Shown here: positions 24,518 to 33,728 of the stretch, piece after piece
Layout: each line of letters begins with the position of its first letter
Numbering within the stretch: position 1 is the stretch's first letter
DNA from: an uncultured Bacteroidia bacterium
Lineage (GTDB): Bacteria; Bacteroidota; Bacteroidia; Bacteroidales; ML635J-15
Assembly: GCA_902776565.1 (NCBI GenBank)
Contig: CACYQN010000013.1
Coordinates: 1-64,000, forward strand
Direction: 5' to 3'
DNA length: 64,000 nucleotides
Made by a program: the position numbers and the translations under genes
The notes under the pieces: model-generated
Told to the model about the DNA's origin: nothing
Seen by the model: only the letters and a program-made list of their open reading frames with translations
Databases searched by the model: none

Positions 24518-27487
24518 CTAATTCTTTATTATTGAATTATACAAAGCCTCCTCGATATTGGTACGTATGTTCTGTTTGATAATTTTCGTGTTTTCTGAAC
24601 TTGTATAAACACGGTTGGTAAGAACAACTACAGCCATATTGTATTCGGGGTCGGCCCATACCAAGGTGCCGGTGTAGCCGGTATGCCCGAACGACTTGTC
24701 CGACGAACTTTTGCTTCCGTTCCCTTTCGAGCGGTCGGGTACGGGCTTGTCCCAGCACAAGGCACGACGGCAGAAGGAGGGTTCGTAGTAATATTCGGTG
24801 AATCGTTGCACGGCGGTGTCGGAAAAATACTGCACTCCGCCATACTTGCCCTTTTCGAGATAAATCTCCATTATCTTGGCAAGGTCGTTGGCATTGCCGA
24901 ACAGACCTGCATGTCCCGACACACCGCCAAGCATTGCTGCCGCCTGGTCGTGAACGTGTCCGTGAAGCTGCTGCATACGGAAATAATTGTCGTACTCGGT
25001 AGGGACTATCTGTTCCCGCTTATACCTGTCCAACGGATTGAAACACAACGAATATGCGCCCAATGGTTGAAATACATTCTTGTAGGTATAGTCCACATAT
25101 TCCTCGCCGGCAAGTTCCTTGATGACGTATGGCATCACAATGAAGCCAAGGTCGGAATACACATATTTGCCCTTGTTTTCCAATGCTGATTCGCGGATTA
25201 GACGGAACATTTCGTCCTTGTACGACTTTGCCATATAGAGGTCGTCGGCAACCTGAATGGAATACTTGTCCGTCTTGGTGTCGCTGTAAATCTTGGGATA
25301 CATTTCCTCGTCCATGGTCTTCTTGTAGAAAGGAATCCACGAGCGCAGCCCTGCCCTGTGCGTAAGCACCTGCCAGAACGTAAGATGCGACTTGTTTGAA
25401 TTCTTCCATTCGTGATAATAATCGGAAATTTTATCGGTTATCTTGAACTTGCCATCGTCGTAAAGCATTATTATGTCGGAAGTCGTGGCAATGACTTTTG
25501 TTAGTGATGCAAGGTCGTAAACATCGAAATCCTCAACTTCGTCCTTTTCATCGTAGGTATGATAGCCCATTGACTTGCAATATATTACAATTCCATTACG
25601 CACAAGTACCACCTGACCGCCCGGATATGCCTTTGTGTGAATGCCGCTTTTGAAAATGGAATCGACCTTGTGGATGACTTCGGAACTAACGCCAGCATCT
25701 TCTGGTATCTTCGAGTATTTGAGACGAATCTTGTAGGTCTTTTCGCCCATTCCTTCCCTGATGCTGTCGGTTGCCGACACGGGCATAATTCCACAGGCTG
25801 GGATTCCGCCAAACACCAGTTGAGCCGAAAAGTCGTTGGTAAGTTCCCAGTCGTTGTACGAGACGATAACGGCCTTTGCCTTGTCGATATTCTTGAAATA
25901 TGCCAGTCCGTAAGGATTTGCAAACAAATCGAGGACAACGTTTTCGCACGAGCCGAGCAATTCGTCAACGGCATCCATCGTCGCCTGTGAGATTCCGAAC
26001 TTCTTGGATGCTGCACGCTGGTTCTTTCCGTGGACACTAACGATAACAATGTCGTACGAAGCAAGTTTTTTCTTCCGTTGCTCAGCCGAGAGAGCTTTCA
26101 AATCCTTGGAATACACAAAGTTCTTAACATCGGCATAATAGCGCAGACGTTTCTGGAACGAGGTTTCCTCGGTGCTTTCGAACGACACCGAAGCAATCTT
26201 CACCGAGTCGAGATGCCTTATCGGCACAATGGAATCCCTATTTACGGCAAGCGTCAAGGCATTTTCAATCAGCCGCTGCTGCATAAGGCGAGCCTTTACA
26301 TCGTTAAGGTCGTTGTAAATATTTTTTGTTGATATTGGTTCTATACCTTTGTCAAGTCCGAGACGTAACTTTGTAAGCAACACGCGGTTGCAAGCCTCAT
26401 CAATGTCGCGTTCCGAAATCTTGCCCTCAGCGATTGCCGACTTCAACTTTTCAATCACGTCCTTCACATCGGTAGGGAACATAATCATGTCGTTGCCGGC
26501 GAGCAGAGCCATCACATCGGCTTCGTTGCCCTTGTAGTTGGTCGTTATGCCGCCCATATTCATCGCATCGGTGAATACCATTCCGTGGAAGTTCACGTCT
26601 TTGCGCAAGACTTTCTTCACAGCCTTGGGCGACAGCGAGGCGGGCATATTTTCGGTAGCATCGATTGAAGGGATGAACAAATGAGAAACCATCATACCAC
26701 CAACACCTTTCTCCGACAGATAGCGAAATGGATACAACTCGATGGAATCCAAACGGTTGCGGTCGTGAGTGATTACAGGCAGAGCCTTGTGCGAATCGAC
26801 GTCGGTATCGCCGTGACCGGGGAAATGCTTGCCCACTGCCAGCACGCCGTTGTCCTGCATTCCCTTGGCGTACATCCAACCCTTTTCGGCCACATTATAC
26901 TTGTTTTCGCCAAACGAACGGTCGTTGATGACAGGATTGGAAGGGTTGTTGTTGACATCGATTACAGGCGCAAAGTTAACGTTGGCACCCACACGCTTGA
27001 GCTGACGTGCATATTCGGCTCCCATCTCATATACAAGTTCGTTGTTTGTGATAGCGCCCACGAGCATCTGCCGCGGATACATCACCACGCTGTCGAGGCG
27101 CATACTTAGCGACCACTCGGCATCCATACCCACCAGCAGCGGCACCTTGCTGACCTTCTGCAAGCGGTTTACAAGGTTTATCTGTCGGCCGGGACCACCC
27201 TGCATAAATATCACACCGCCAAGTTGGTATTGCTCGACAAGTTTTACGGTTTCGGAATTGTACGAAGCCGACTTGTTTGAATACACAGGAATCATTATCA
27301 GCTGTGCGATTTTTTCGTCGAGAGTCATTTTGCTCATCACGGAATCGACCCACGAAATGTCCATATTCCAGAACCAAGGCTCTTCGGTAGGAACATAATT
27401 GGTCTTTTCCACTTCGCTTATGGCGACTTTCATACCTATGCACGAAAATGCGGCTAAAAATATCAATACGGCTACTATCTTTCTCAT
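24518..27487 (-). CDS. GH3 beta-N-acetylhexosaminidase fused to a serine-hydrolase (beta-lactamase-like) domain
   Basis: 989 aa. An N-terminal signal/anchor is followed by a family 3 glycoside hydrolase domain of NagZ type: KHFPGHGDTDVDSH (~222-235) is the His/Asp acid-base loop and FTDAMNMGG (~305) contains the catalytic Asp. After a GH3 C-terminal-like linker (~400-590) comes a class C beta-lactamase/DD-peptidase-like domain with SLTK (SxxK, ~660), YSD (in place of YxN) and HTG (in place of KTG, ~932). Together these suggest peptidoglycan recycling or remodelling: cutting GlcNAc-MurNAc and acting on the peptide side. This fusion is known in Bacteroidetes. It should not be read as an antibiotic-resistance beta-lactamase. 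First gene of a two-gene operon. Confidence 0.9.
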   Translation of the reverse strand: MRKIVAVLIFLAAFSCIGMKVAISEVEKTNYVPTEEPWFWNMDISWVDSVMSKMTLDEKIAQLIMIPVYSNKSASYNSETVKLVEQYQLGGVIFMQGGPGRQINLVNRLQKVSKVPLLVGMDAEWSLSMRLDSVVMYPRQMLVGAITNNELVYEMGAEYARQLKRVGANVNFAPVIDVNNNPSNPVINDRSFGENKYNVAEKGWMYAKGMQDNGVLAVGKHFPGHGDTDVDSHKALPVITHDRNRLDSIELYPFRYLSEKGVGGMMVSHLFIPSIDATENMPASLSPKAVKKVLRKDVNFHGMVFTDAMNMGGITTNYKGNEADVMALLAGNDMIMFPTDVKDVIEKLKSAIAEGKISERDIDEACNRVLLTKLRLGLDKGIEPISTKNIYNDLNDVKARLMQQRLIENALTLAVNRDSIVPIRHLDSVKIASVSFESTEETSFQKRLRYYADVKNFVYSKDLKALSAEQRKKKLASYDIVIVSVHGKNQRAASKKFGISQATMDAVDELLGSCENVVLDLFANPYGLAYFKNIDKAKAVIVSYNDWELTNDFSAQLVFGGIPACGIMPVSATDSIREGMGEKTYKIRLKYSKIPEDAGVSSEVIHKVDSIFKSGIHTKAYPGGQVVLVRNGIVIYCKSMGYHTYDEKDEVEDFDVYDLASLTKVIATTSDIIMLYDDGKFKITDKISDYYHEWKNSNKSHLTFWQVLTHRAGLRSWIPFYKKTMDEEMYPKIYSDTKTDKYSIQVADDLYMAKSYKDEMFRLIRESALENKGKYVYSDLGFIVMPYVIKELAGEEYVDYTYKNVFQPLGAYSLCFNPLDRYKREQIVPTEYDNYFRMQQLHGHVHDQAAAMLGGVSGHAGLFGNANDLAKIMEIYLEKGKYGGVQYFSDTAVQRFTEYYYEPSFCRRALCWDKPVPDRSKGNGSKSSSDKSFGHTGYTGTLVWADPEYNMAVVVLTNRVYTSSENTKIIKQNIRTNIEEALYNSIIKN

Positions 27488-27598
27488 TTTCTTACTATTT
27501 GCCTATTTTAACTGACAAAAATATGTAATTTATTCCGTTGTTTTTGAAGTGATACAAAAAAAGTACCAACAAAGAGATGTGAATGGCAAAATGTTTGT

Positions 27599-27706
27599 GG
27601 GTTCAATGCCTGCGGCGTTTGATGGCTAACGCCGTTTGAAGGTTTGATGCCTGCGGCGTTTCTATGGCTGACGCCGTTTCTGGGTTTCAATGCCTGCGGC
27701 GTTTGA
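27599..27706 (-). repeat. GAAAC mini-hairpin array, array 1
   Basis: Read on the minus strand, units of about 17 bases begin [GC]AAAC and then fold as tiny stems: GCC-GCA-GGC alternates with GGC-GTCA-GCC and GGC-GTTA-GCC, each followed by AT-rich spacer. About five full units are seen plus broken ones. Related arrays lie at 29472-29600 and 51298-51408. The 358-base gap 27488-27845 holds this array and the next promoter. Confidence 0.7.
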
Positions 27707-27782
27707 AGATTTGAAGATTCGATAATTCAAGGGTTTAAAGTTCAAGGATTGGAATGTTTTCAAATTGTTTTTTGTATCTTTT

Positions 27783-27813
27783 ATTGCCATTCAAAAAAAT
27801 TCTTCTACCTTTG
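27783..27813 (+). promoter_or_regulatory. Promoter of the zinc-ribbon/OmpA gene
   Basis: ATTG (27783-27786), 19 bases, TACCTTTG (27806-27813). The ATG is 32 bases further on. Confidence 0.55.
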
Positions 27814-27845
27814 CTAAAAATTATAACGTATAAAATAGATATTTT

Positions 27846-29402
27846 ATGAAAAGATTGATAGTATTAGCATTGGCTACGCTGTGTTTTTCGTTCGTTGCAA
27901 ACGCACAAATTGGCAACTTGATAAGAAACAAGGTAAACCAGAAAGTTGAAGAAGGTGTAAACAAAGCCGTTGACAAGGCAGTGGACAACGCAATCGACAA
28001 AACTTTCGACAATACAAAGAAAGCCATCGAAAAGGAGAAAAACGATAACTCAAGTACGATTCAGGATGACCCGCACGACAATGGCGGTTGGACTTGCCCT
28101 GCTTGTGGAGCAAAAGGTAATACCGGTAATTTCTGCAAGGAATGTGCAGCCAAGAAGCCTGGAGACTCATCACAGAGTAATACTGCATCGAACGGGTGGA
28201 AATGCCCTGCTTGCGGACACGAAGGCAACACAGGAAAGTTCTGCAATGAGTGTGGAGCAAAGAAACCTGAAGAATCGTCAGCCTCGGCAACTTGGAAATG
28301 CGAAAAGTGCGGACATGCAGGCAACAAGGGCAAGTTCTGCGACGAGTGTGGTGCTCCGAAGGGTGCAGTAAATGTTGAAGGAAAGAAAAGCGACTTCGTC
28401 CCTGGTGAAATTGTAATTTTCGAAGATAAAGTTATTGGAGAACAAGTTGGGGAATTCCCTTCAAAATGGGATCTTGTAAGAGGAAATGCAGAAATTGCAA
28501 GAGTTGGAGGAGAATTAGCCATTGCAATGAATAAAGACGACAGCTGGATTTCACCATTGATGAAAGATGGTAGCAGAAATTATCTCGGTGATGTTTTCAC
28601 TATTGAGTATGATATGCTTTTTGACGATACAGAAAAGAATGGTGCGCCATCCATAGAACTTGACATTATGAATGAAAAATCAAGTCGCGACAATGAGCTT
28701 TTCACTATTACATATTGGTTGGGAGGCGACAGGCACACTTTTAATTGCAGCTATTGTCTTTCATCGGAACCTTCTTTTACATACAAACAAGGTAGTTCTA
28801 GTTCTGAATCAGGAACTTACAATGATGGAAGATGGCATCATTATGCTTTGTCCTTCAATAAGAGAGCTATTAAGTTCTATGTAGATGGAAATAGAATTAT
28901 CAATGTTCCTAATGCTAAGCCTGGTGCTGGTTGGGTAACATTGTTTGCAAGAGGAGGAAGCAAGGATACTTATATTAAGAACTTCCGCATCGGAAAGGGT
29001 GCTGTTGAACTCTATGACCGCAATGCTACTGACATGACTGAGGTTGAAAGAGCTATCGCTCAGAGTGGGAAATTCGTAACCAACAATATTCTCTTTGTAA
29101 CAGGAAAGTCTGACCTAAAGCCAGAGAGCATGGAGGAAATCAAGAAGGTTGCAGAATATATGAAGAAGAATCCTAATGCGAGGTTCGAGGTTCAAGGTCA
29201 CTGCGACAACCAAGGTTCTGATCAGGTAAACGACCCATTGTCGGAACAAAGAGCGCAGGCTGTTGTAAAGGCCCTTGTTGATTTGGGTTGCGACAGTTTC
29301 AATCTAAGGGCTGTTGGCAAGGGTTCACACGAACCAGTTGCCGACAATAGTACTGAAGAAGGTAGAGCCAAGAACAGAAGGGTTGAATTTGTGAAGAAAT
29401 AA
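27846..29402 (+). CDS. Exported protein with three zinc ribbons, a LamG-like domain and an OmpA domain
   Basis: 518 aa. Signal peptide (1-20), a helical Lys/Asp-rich stretch (~25-65), then three tandem zinc ribbons each of form CxxC-x9-CxxC: WTCPACGAKGNTGNFCKEC, WKCPACGHEGNTGKFCNEC and WKCEKCGHAGNKGKFCDEC (~80-175). Next is a concanavalin/LamG-like beta domain (~190-395; DDSWISPL, DGRWHHYALSFN). The C-terminal OmpA domain (~405-518; GHCDNQGS, LSEQRAQAV, EGRAKNRRVEF) binds peptidoglycan. The protein should sit in the periplasm or outer membrane tethered to the wall. Zinc ribbons are rare outside the cytoplasm, which makes the combination unusual. Monocistronic. Confidence 0.87.
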   Translation: MKRLIVLALATLCFSFVANAQIGNLIRNKVNQKVEEGVNKAVDKAVDNAIDKTFDNTKKAIEKEKNDNSSTIQDDPHDNGGWTCPACGAKGNTGNFCKECAAKKPGDSSQSNTASNGWKCPACGHEGNTGKFCNECGAKKPEESSASATWKCEKCGHAGNKGKFCDECGAPKGAVNVEGKKSDFVPGEIVIFEDKVIGEQVGEFPSKWDLVRGNAEIARVGGELAIAMNKDDSWISPLMKDGSRNYLGDVFTIEYDMLFDDTEKNGAPSIELDIMNEKSSRDNELFTITYWLGGDRHTFNCSYCLSSEPSFTYKQGSSSSESGTYNDGRWHHYALSFNKRAIKFYVDGNRIINVPNAKPGAGWVTLFARGGSKDTYIKNFRIGKGAVELYDRNATDMTEVERAIAQSGKFVTNNILFVTGKSDLKPESMEEIKKVAEYMKKNPNARFEVQGHCDNQGSDQVNDPLSEQRAQAVVKALVDLGCDSFNLRAVGKGSHEPVADNSTEEGRAKNRRVEFVKK

Positions 29403-29471
29403 ATGGCTCACAGGCTCGCAGGCAAACAGGCTGACAGTCTGTTAGACAGCAAGCCTATGAGTCCCAAACAT

Positions 29472-29600
29472 ATAAACGGCTTTAGCCATTGAAACAGCAT
29501 AGCGAAAACGGTGTAGTGCTCACTTCGCCCCTTCGACTACCATTCGACTAACGCTCATGGGGCGACTCAGGGGCGTGAAACATAGAAACGCCGCAGGGCA
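29472..29600 (+). repeat. GAAAC mini-hairpin array, array 2 (degenerate)
   Basis: Units AAACGGC-TTTA-GCC, GAAACAGC-ATA-GC and AAACGGTGTAGTGCT occur at 29474-29520, and GAAACGCC-GCA-GGGC at 29584-29600; the DNA between contains CGCCCC/GGGGCG palindromic pieces. It lies between convergent genes, where a terminator would be expected. Confidence 0.55.
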
Positions 29601-29607
29601 ACATGCT

Positions 29608-32600
29608 TTAGAAATCGAGGCTTAGCGACAGATAGAACATCATCTTTTGAATTTCACCGTTATTGATGCCCCAAGCCCAGTCGGCACGGACAAAATAACC
29701 GAAAAGCTTGCTTCTAACACCAACTCCGTAACCAGCAACAAGCGGGTTGTTCCTATTGTTCAATATCACAGTTACAGGATATTGCTCGTGATAGTCGTTC
29801 TCGTAGGCATTGTTTCCTCCATATGGGTTCAAGCCGCTCCAAGCCATACCGGCATCAAAGAAACCAACGATTTGGAAATTCTTTATAAACTCGTTGTTTA
29901 TCGGCTTACGGCTGAAATACGAAATTACAGGGAAACGCAACTCGAAGTTTGTGACGGCAAAATTTGTCCCGTTGCGGATGTTTTGGTTAAAACCGCGCAG
30001 ATTAGTCGCAACTGCTTGATATACATAATTTATTTCGGGGTCAATCTTGATGTTTGTATTGAACATCGGCTGTTTGGGAACTACATTTATCCAGTTGTCG
30101 ATACCGCCAAGATAGTAGATTAGTTTTGCATTGCCGAAAGAAGCGCTGGTAGCCGCCCTGAACGCAAAAATCAGCGAACGGTGTATTGGCTGGTAGTAGC
30201 GGAAATCGGCACCGACAACTTCCATATCTGTCTTTTTCTTGTCGAACTGCATGAAAGCCTCGGCGAAAACCTTGAACCTTATGCCCGACAAGATGTTGGT
30301 TGCCAATTCTTTAGTGTTATCAAAAATGTATTCAGCCTTTATGCTTCCCCAGTAGTCGTAAGCATCTGGTCTTTCCAATGAGTTAAGGTCGGTAGCGAGG
30401 AAAACATCCTTGTTCTGCCTGATGTTTGCGGTAAACTGCATAGCATCGACCTGCGAGAACGGATAGCGCAGAATATAGAACACTTCGTGGGTCAACGATT
30501 TGGTGTAGTTTTTGTCGAAGTCGGAAACGACCTGCCTATGCAGAACCAACTGCCTGTTCCAACGATGCTTAAGATTCTCGATAGTAAGCAAATACTCGTT
30601 GCCGTCCATACCTACATCGAAGCGGAAACCTGCACTTATGCGGTAGTCCTCGAACAAGTCGGCAGTACCCACCTTGAATATCAAGTTGAAGCCCGGGTTG
30701 AAATAGAACGCACTTCCAGTATATTTCTGGTATGAGTTGAACAGATAGCTGAAATCGACCTGCGTCATAAGGTAGTTGGTGTAGAATGTAGTATGGTATT
30801 TCGATGTGCGTACCTTATTTACATCCTTAGGCTCCTGTTTCTTCTTGGTTACCTTTTCCAAAGCCTCGGAATCGAAAGAATAATCATTTATGTTTATCTC
30901 GTTGCCGTCTGTGGGGTTATTATCGGTTGGAATCTCATAGTTGCTTTCATCCGACCTCTTCTTTTCTGCTGCCTCGAAAAGGTTTCTTGTTACGGTATTG
31001 CTAACTTCAGTGTCAATTTCGGCAGATTTTCCTCTTTTTATGATACGGAATTTCTTATTGTCGCGATAGCTTACGCCAATATCATTTGAAAATTTGTCGT
31101 AACCGGCATTCTGTATATTGTATTGGTAATTAGAAAGTTGTGCTGTGTGGTATGTGTATGAGTAATGCATAGTGGTATCGATGAAACTTACCGCCGAATC
31201 GAGTTTTGTGGTGTAGAGGTTCTTGATTCCATTTTTGTCGGATAGGAAGAAATAGTCCTCTCCCAGCTTGAACGGCATTGTTTCGGAAGCGTTAGGCGTT
31301 TCGGTGACACGGCTTATTGACTTGCTGGCAATGTCATATACATATATATCGGTAAAATCTTGTGTTGCAACGGAATTGTCCTTTTTCGAGCCAAGTTTTT
31401 CCTCATCCCTGTTTGATGCGAACACTATCTGCTTCGACTTGTTGACATACAAGGGGTCGTAGTCGTCGGCCTCGTCAAAAGTAATGTTCTCGATGGTATT
31501 TCCTGGGATATTGTAGATAAAAATGTCCGACTGCCCGTTGTTGAATCCGGCAATCACAAGGTTCTGTCCGTCGGCTGAGTAATCGAACGAATTTATCTTT
31601 TCCATCGAAGGCATCTGGATTTCGTTTCGCTTCTTTGTCTCGAACTGATAGGTAGAGTAATATATTTCGCCTTTCTTTTCAATCATGAAGCCGAGCATTT
31701 TGCCCGACGGATGCCACCTTAACACGGGATATGTATTGTCGATAATCTGGTCGAGCTTATGTTCGCGCCGGAATATTGTCTTTCGCTTTTCATTGCCAAA
31801 GTCGTAGGTTTTAATCCAATATTTGCCGAACTTGTTTTCGCTCCAAGCCATCATGTCGGTGTTGGAATTGTACTGTGCCTGTGCATAAGTAACGTTTTTG
31901 CGGCTTCGTTTAAGCACATCCTTTCCCTGTGGTTCCCCGGTGGTAGCGTTGAAATCCTCGTATTGTGACCTGTAGTATTCGGTCCAGCTTTCCTGCAAAG
32001 TCTTCAGGTTTACACCGAGCACGTACATGAACGCATTTTCTACACTTTTGGTTATTCTTGTAAGATACAATATGTTTGAAATCACCTGAGGACCATAAGT
32101 TTTCGCCACGTAGTTCCATATTGCAAAGCCAATTGTTTCGGCATCGGTGCCCGACAGCTGGTTTATGTTGCTAAATTTGTTTGACAGGGCATAGACTTTG
32201 TTCAGGTTGTCGGCATCGGAGTCCCAGTCGCGCGAAACGTAGGCCACAAGTCCGCTTGTGTACCATTCGGGCATGCCGATAAGGGTATTATTTGCAATCT
32301 TGTTCTTTATGTTTGAACCGTAGATGATTTCGTTGAGAATGATGTTTGAAATTGCAGCCACGACCTGTTCGCGGAATTTCTGACGGTCGATTTCCATATA
32401 AACGAATGCGGTGTTGTCGATAACCTTGAGCGTCCCGCCGATGTTGTACTCGTCGGCATCGGTGTTAAGCCCGATATTGCTCTGCCTGAAGTCGGAAAGG
32501 TTCTGGAACATGACAAGAATCATTCGCTTTTCGAGCTTGTGGTCGAAGAAAGTTTCGAGCTGAGGAATCATCTCGGTTGCAATTGCACTTGCCATCTCGG

Positions 32601-32790
32601 CCATATCGCTGCCACCAGCGTAGAAATAGGTGTCGAATTGTGGATAGCGGTAGTAGTACCATTCAAACTCGTCGAACTGCACGCGGTTTTTGCCGAACCT
32701 CATCTGATGTCCGTTGTAGAACTGCGAAAATGCAGGCAGCGACAGCATGCCAAGCATCAGCAGAATCAATATTATCCTACCGCATTTCAA
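29608..32790 (-). CDS. TolB/PD40-like protein with surface-antigen-type barrel
   Basis: About 1060 aa. The frame opens at 32886, but a TTG at 32790 followed by KCGRIILILLMLGMLSLPAFSQ gives a clean signal peptide; no ATG fits as well. N-terminal peptidase-MA-like domain (~30-290; GMPEWYTSGLVAYVSRDWD) without an intact HExxH, so probably not catalytic. PD40/WD40-like beta-propeller blades follow (~390-590; WHPSGKMLGFM, FDYSADGQNLVIAG, IVFASNRDEE), then a charged linker. The C-terminal ~300 residues have outer-membrane barrel strands, including RGFNQNIRNGTNFAVTN-like surface-antigen motifs, and end SLSLDF. Probably an outer-membrane-associated scaffold; the precise role is unknown. Confidence 0.82.
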   Translation of the reverse strand: MKCGRIILILLMLGMLSLPAFSQFYNGHQMRFGKNRVQFDEFEWYYYRYPQFDTYFYAGGSDMAEMASAIATEMIPQLETFFDHKLEKRMILVMFQNLSDFRQSNIGLNTDADEYNIGGTLKVIDNTAFVYMEIDRQKFREQVVAAISNIILNEIIYGSNIKNKIANNTLIGMPEWYTSGLVAYVSRDWDSDADNLNKVYALSNKFSNINQLSGTDAETIGFAIWNYVAKTYGPQVISNILYLTRITKSVENAFMYVLGVNLKTLQESWTEYYRSQYEDFNATTGEPQGKDVLKRSRKNVTYAQAQYNSNTDMMAWSENKFGKYWIKTYDFGNEKRKTIFRREHKLDQIIDNTYPVLRWHPSGKMLGFMIEKKGEIYYSTYQFETKKRNEIQMPSMEKINSFDYSADGQNLVIAGFNNGQSDIFIYNIPGNTIENITFDEADDYDPLYVNKSKQIVFASNRDEEKLGSKKDNSVATQDFTDIYVYDIASKSISRVTETPNASETMPFKLGEDYFFLSDKNGIKNLYTTKLDSAVSFIDTTMHYSYTYHTAQLSNYQYNIQNAGYDKFSNDIGVSYRDNKKFRIIKRGKSAEIDTEVSNTVTRNLFEAAEKKRSDESNYEIPTDNNPTDGNEININDYSFDSEALEKVTKKKQEPKDVNKVRTSKYHTTFYTNYLMTQVDFSYLFNSYQKYTGSAFYFNPGFNLIFKVGTADLFEDYRISAGFRFDVGMDGNEYLLTIENLKHRWNRQLVLHRQVVSDFDKNYTKSLTHEVFYILRYPFSQVDAMQFTANIRQNKDVFLATDLNSLERPDAYDYWGSIKAEYIFDNTKELATNILSGIRFKVFAEAFMQFDKKKTDMEVVGADFRYYQPIHRSLIFAFRAATSASFGNAKLIYYLGGIDNWINVVPKQPMFNTNIKIDPEINYVYQAVATNLRGFNQNIRNGTNFAVTNFELRFPVISYFSRKPINNEFIKNFQIVGFFDAGMAWSGLNPYGGNNAYENDYHEQYPVTVILNNRNNPLVAGYGVGVRSKLFGYFVRADWAWGINNGEIQKMMFYLSLSLDF

Positions 32791-32862
32791 GTGAAACAAA
32801 TTTGGGCGCAATTTACTAACATTTTGGCAATTTACGAGAAAAAAAACTAACGGGCAGGCAAC

Positions 32863-32890
32863 AAAAAAAGGAACGCATTGTTGCATTCCT
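32863..32890 (-). terminator. Rho-independent terminator of the Cys/Trp repeat gene
   Basis: On the minus strand GGAATGCA pairs with TGCGTTCC (one G-U) around ACAA and is followed by seven T. It lies ~37 bases after the stop of the 32927-33616 gene. Confidence 0.82.
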
Positions 32891-32926
32891 TCCCATTCCT
32901 TCCTTATGGTTATAAAAGTTACCTTA

Positions 32927-33616
32927 TCAGTAGCAAGAATCCTTTGTCTTATTAGGAGTCAATTCGTAAGAAGCAGTCTGTCCCGAATTACGGGCATCAT
33001 TTACAGTTGCTTGTACATCTTGTTCGTATCCCCAAAGATAAGTGACTGTGTTGCCAATAGTTATCTTCCAGCATGTAGCCTCGTTAGGATTTGTGTTTGT
33101 TGTTGGGGCATGGCACGACTTTTCATCGTTGGCAGGAGTTTCTTCATATTTTACCTGCAGGTATCCGTTGCTTCGAAGCGATGCAGCCTTACGTCTTGCC
33201 ACTGTTTCGGTTGACCAAAGATATTGCTCATATCCTTGTCCACTCTTGGTACCTGTTATCTTCCAGCATTTCTTAGGCTGGCACTTTTCATTGTTTTCAT
33301 CGCAGGCATCCATAGTTTTATGGTTGCACGAAGTATAAGAATATATTTCGTTATGTTGTGTGCGCATTTCGCTAATCCATTGGTTTACATTAGCTTCTGT
33401 GTCCCAGCGATATTCTATTACATTATTGTTTTTGTCGGTTATTTCCCAGCACTTTTCTGTAGCTGTAGTTCCTGATGGTTTTGCTGTTGGTTTCTGCGAT
33501 AGTGTTGCCGTTGTTGGCTTAACTTGCTTTGATGGCTTGGTTGGCTTCTGTCCAAATGCATTTACTGTAACAAATGCCAAGGCTGTACAAAGTACAATCA
33601 TGAATAATTTTCTCAT
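32927..33616 (-). CDS. Exported protein with three Cys/Trp repeats
   Basis: 229 aa. Signal peptide (MRKLFMIVLCTALAFVTVNAFGQ), a Pro/Thr/Lys-rich linker (~25-52), then three repeats of ~50 residues. Each opens with a C-W-x-I-T core (KCWEITD, KCWKITG, TCWKITI), continues with Y-x-W and a helix of the type ExxVxxxxxxxR, and closes with Y...K...C (TMDAC, DEKSC, TKDSC). The paired Cys at the ends of each repeat probably form a disulphide. No known family is recognised; a small repeated sensory or binding module is likely. A good terminator follows. Confidence 0.72.
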   Translation of the reverse strand: MRKLFMIVLCTALAFVTVNAFGQKPTKPSKQVKPTTATLSQKPTAKPSGTTATEKCWEITDKNNNVIEYRWDTEANVNQWISEMRTQHNEIYSYTSCNHKTMDACDENNEKCQPKKCWKITGTKSGQGYEQYLWSTETVARRKAASLRSNGYLQVKYEETPANDEKSCHAPTTNTNPNEATCWKITIGNTVTYLWGYEQDVQATVNDARNSGQTASYELTPNKTKDSCY

Positions 33617-33674
33617 ATCCTATACATTTATATTAATAATGCGCAAAAATATGAAATAAATCCGTATGTGCAAA

Positions 33675-33706
33675 CAAAAAAAGAGCGACAGCATTTGCCA
33701 TCGCCC
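33675..33706 (-). terminator. Rho-independent terminator of the P5C dehydrogenase gene
   Basis: On the minus strand GCGATGGC pairs with GCTGTCGC (two G-U pairs) around AAAT, then TCTTTTTTTG. Located 23 bases after the stop. Confidence 0.8.
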
Positions 33707-33728
33707 CTTATTATTATGAAAAAGATTC

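Noticed and set aside
24518..27487. Serine-hydrolase domain considered as an antibiotic-resistance beta-lactamase
   Set aside because: It is fused to GH3, and its motifs (YSD, HTG) and context point to peptidoglycan metabolism.
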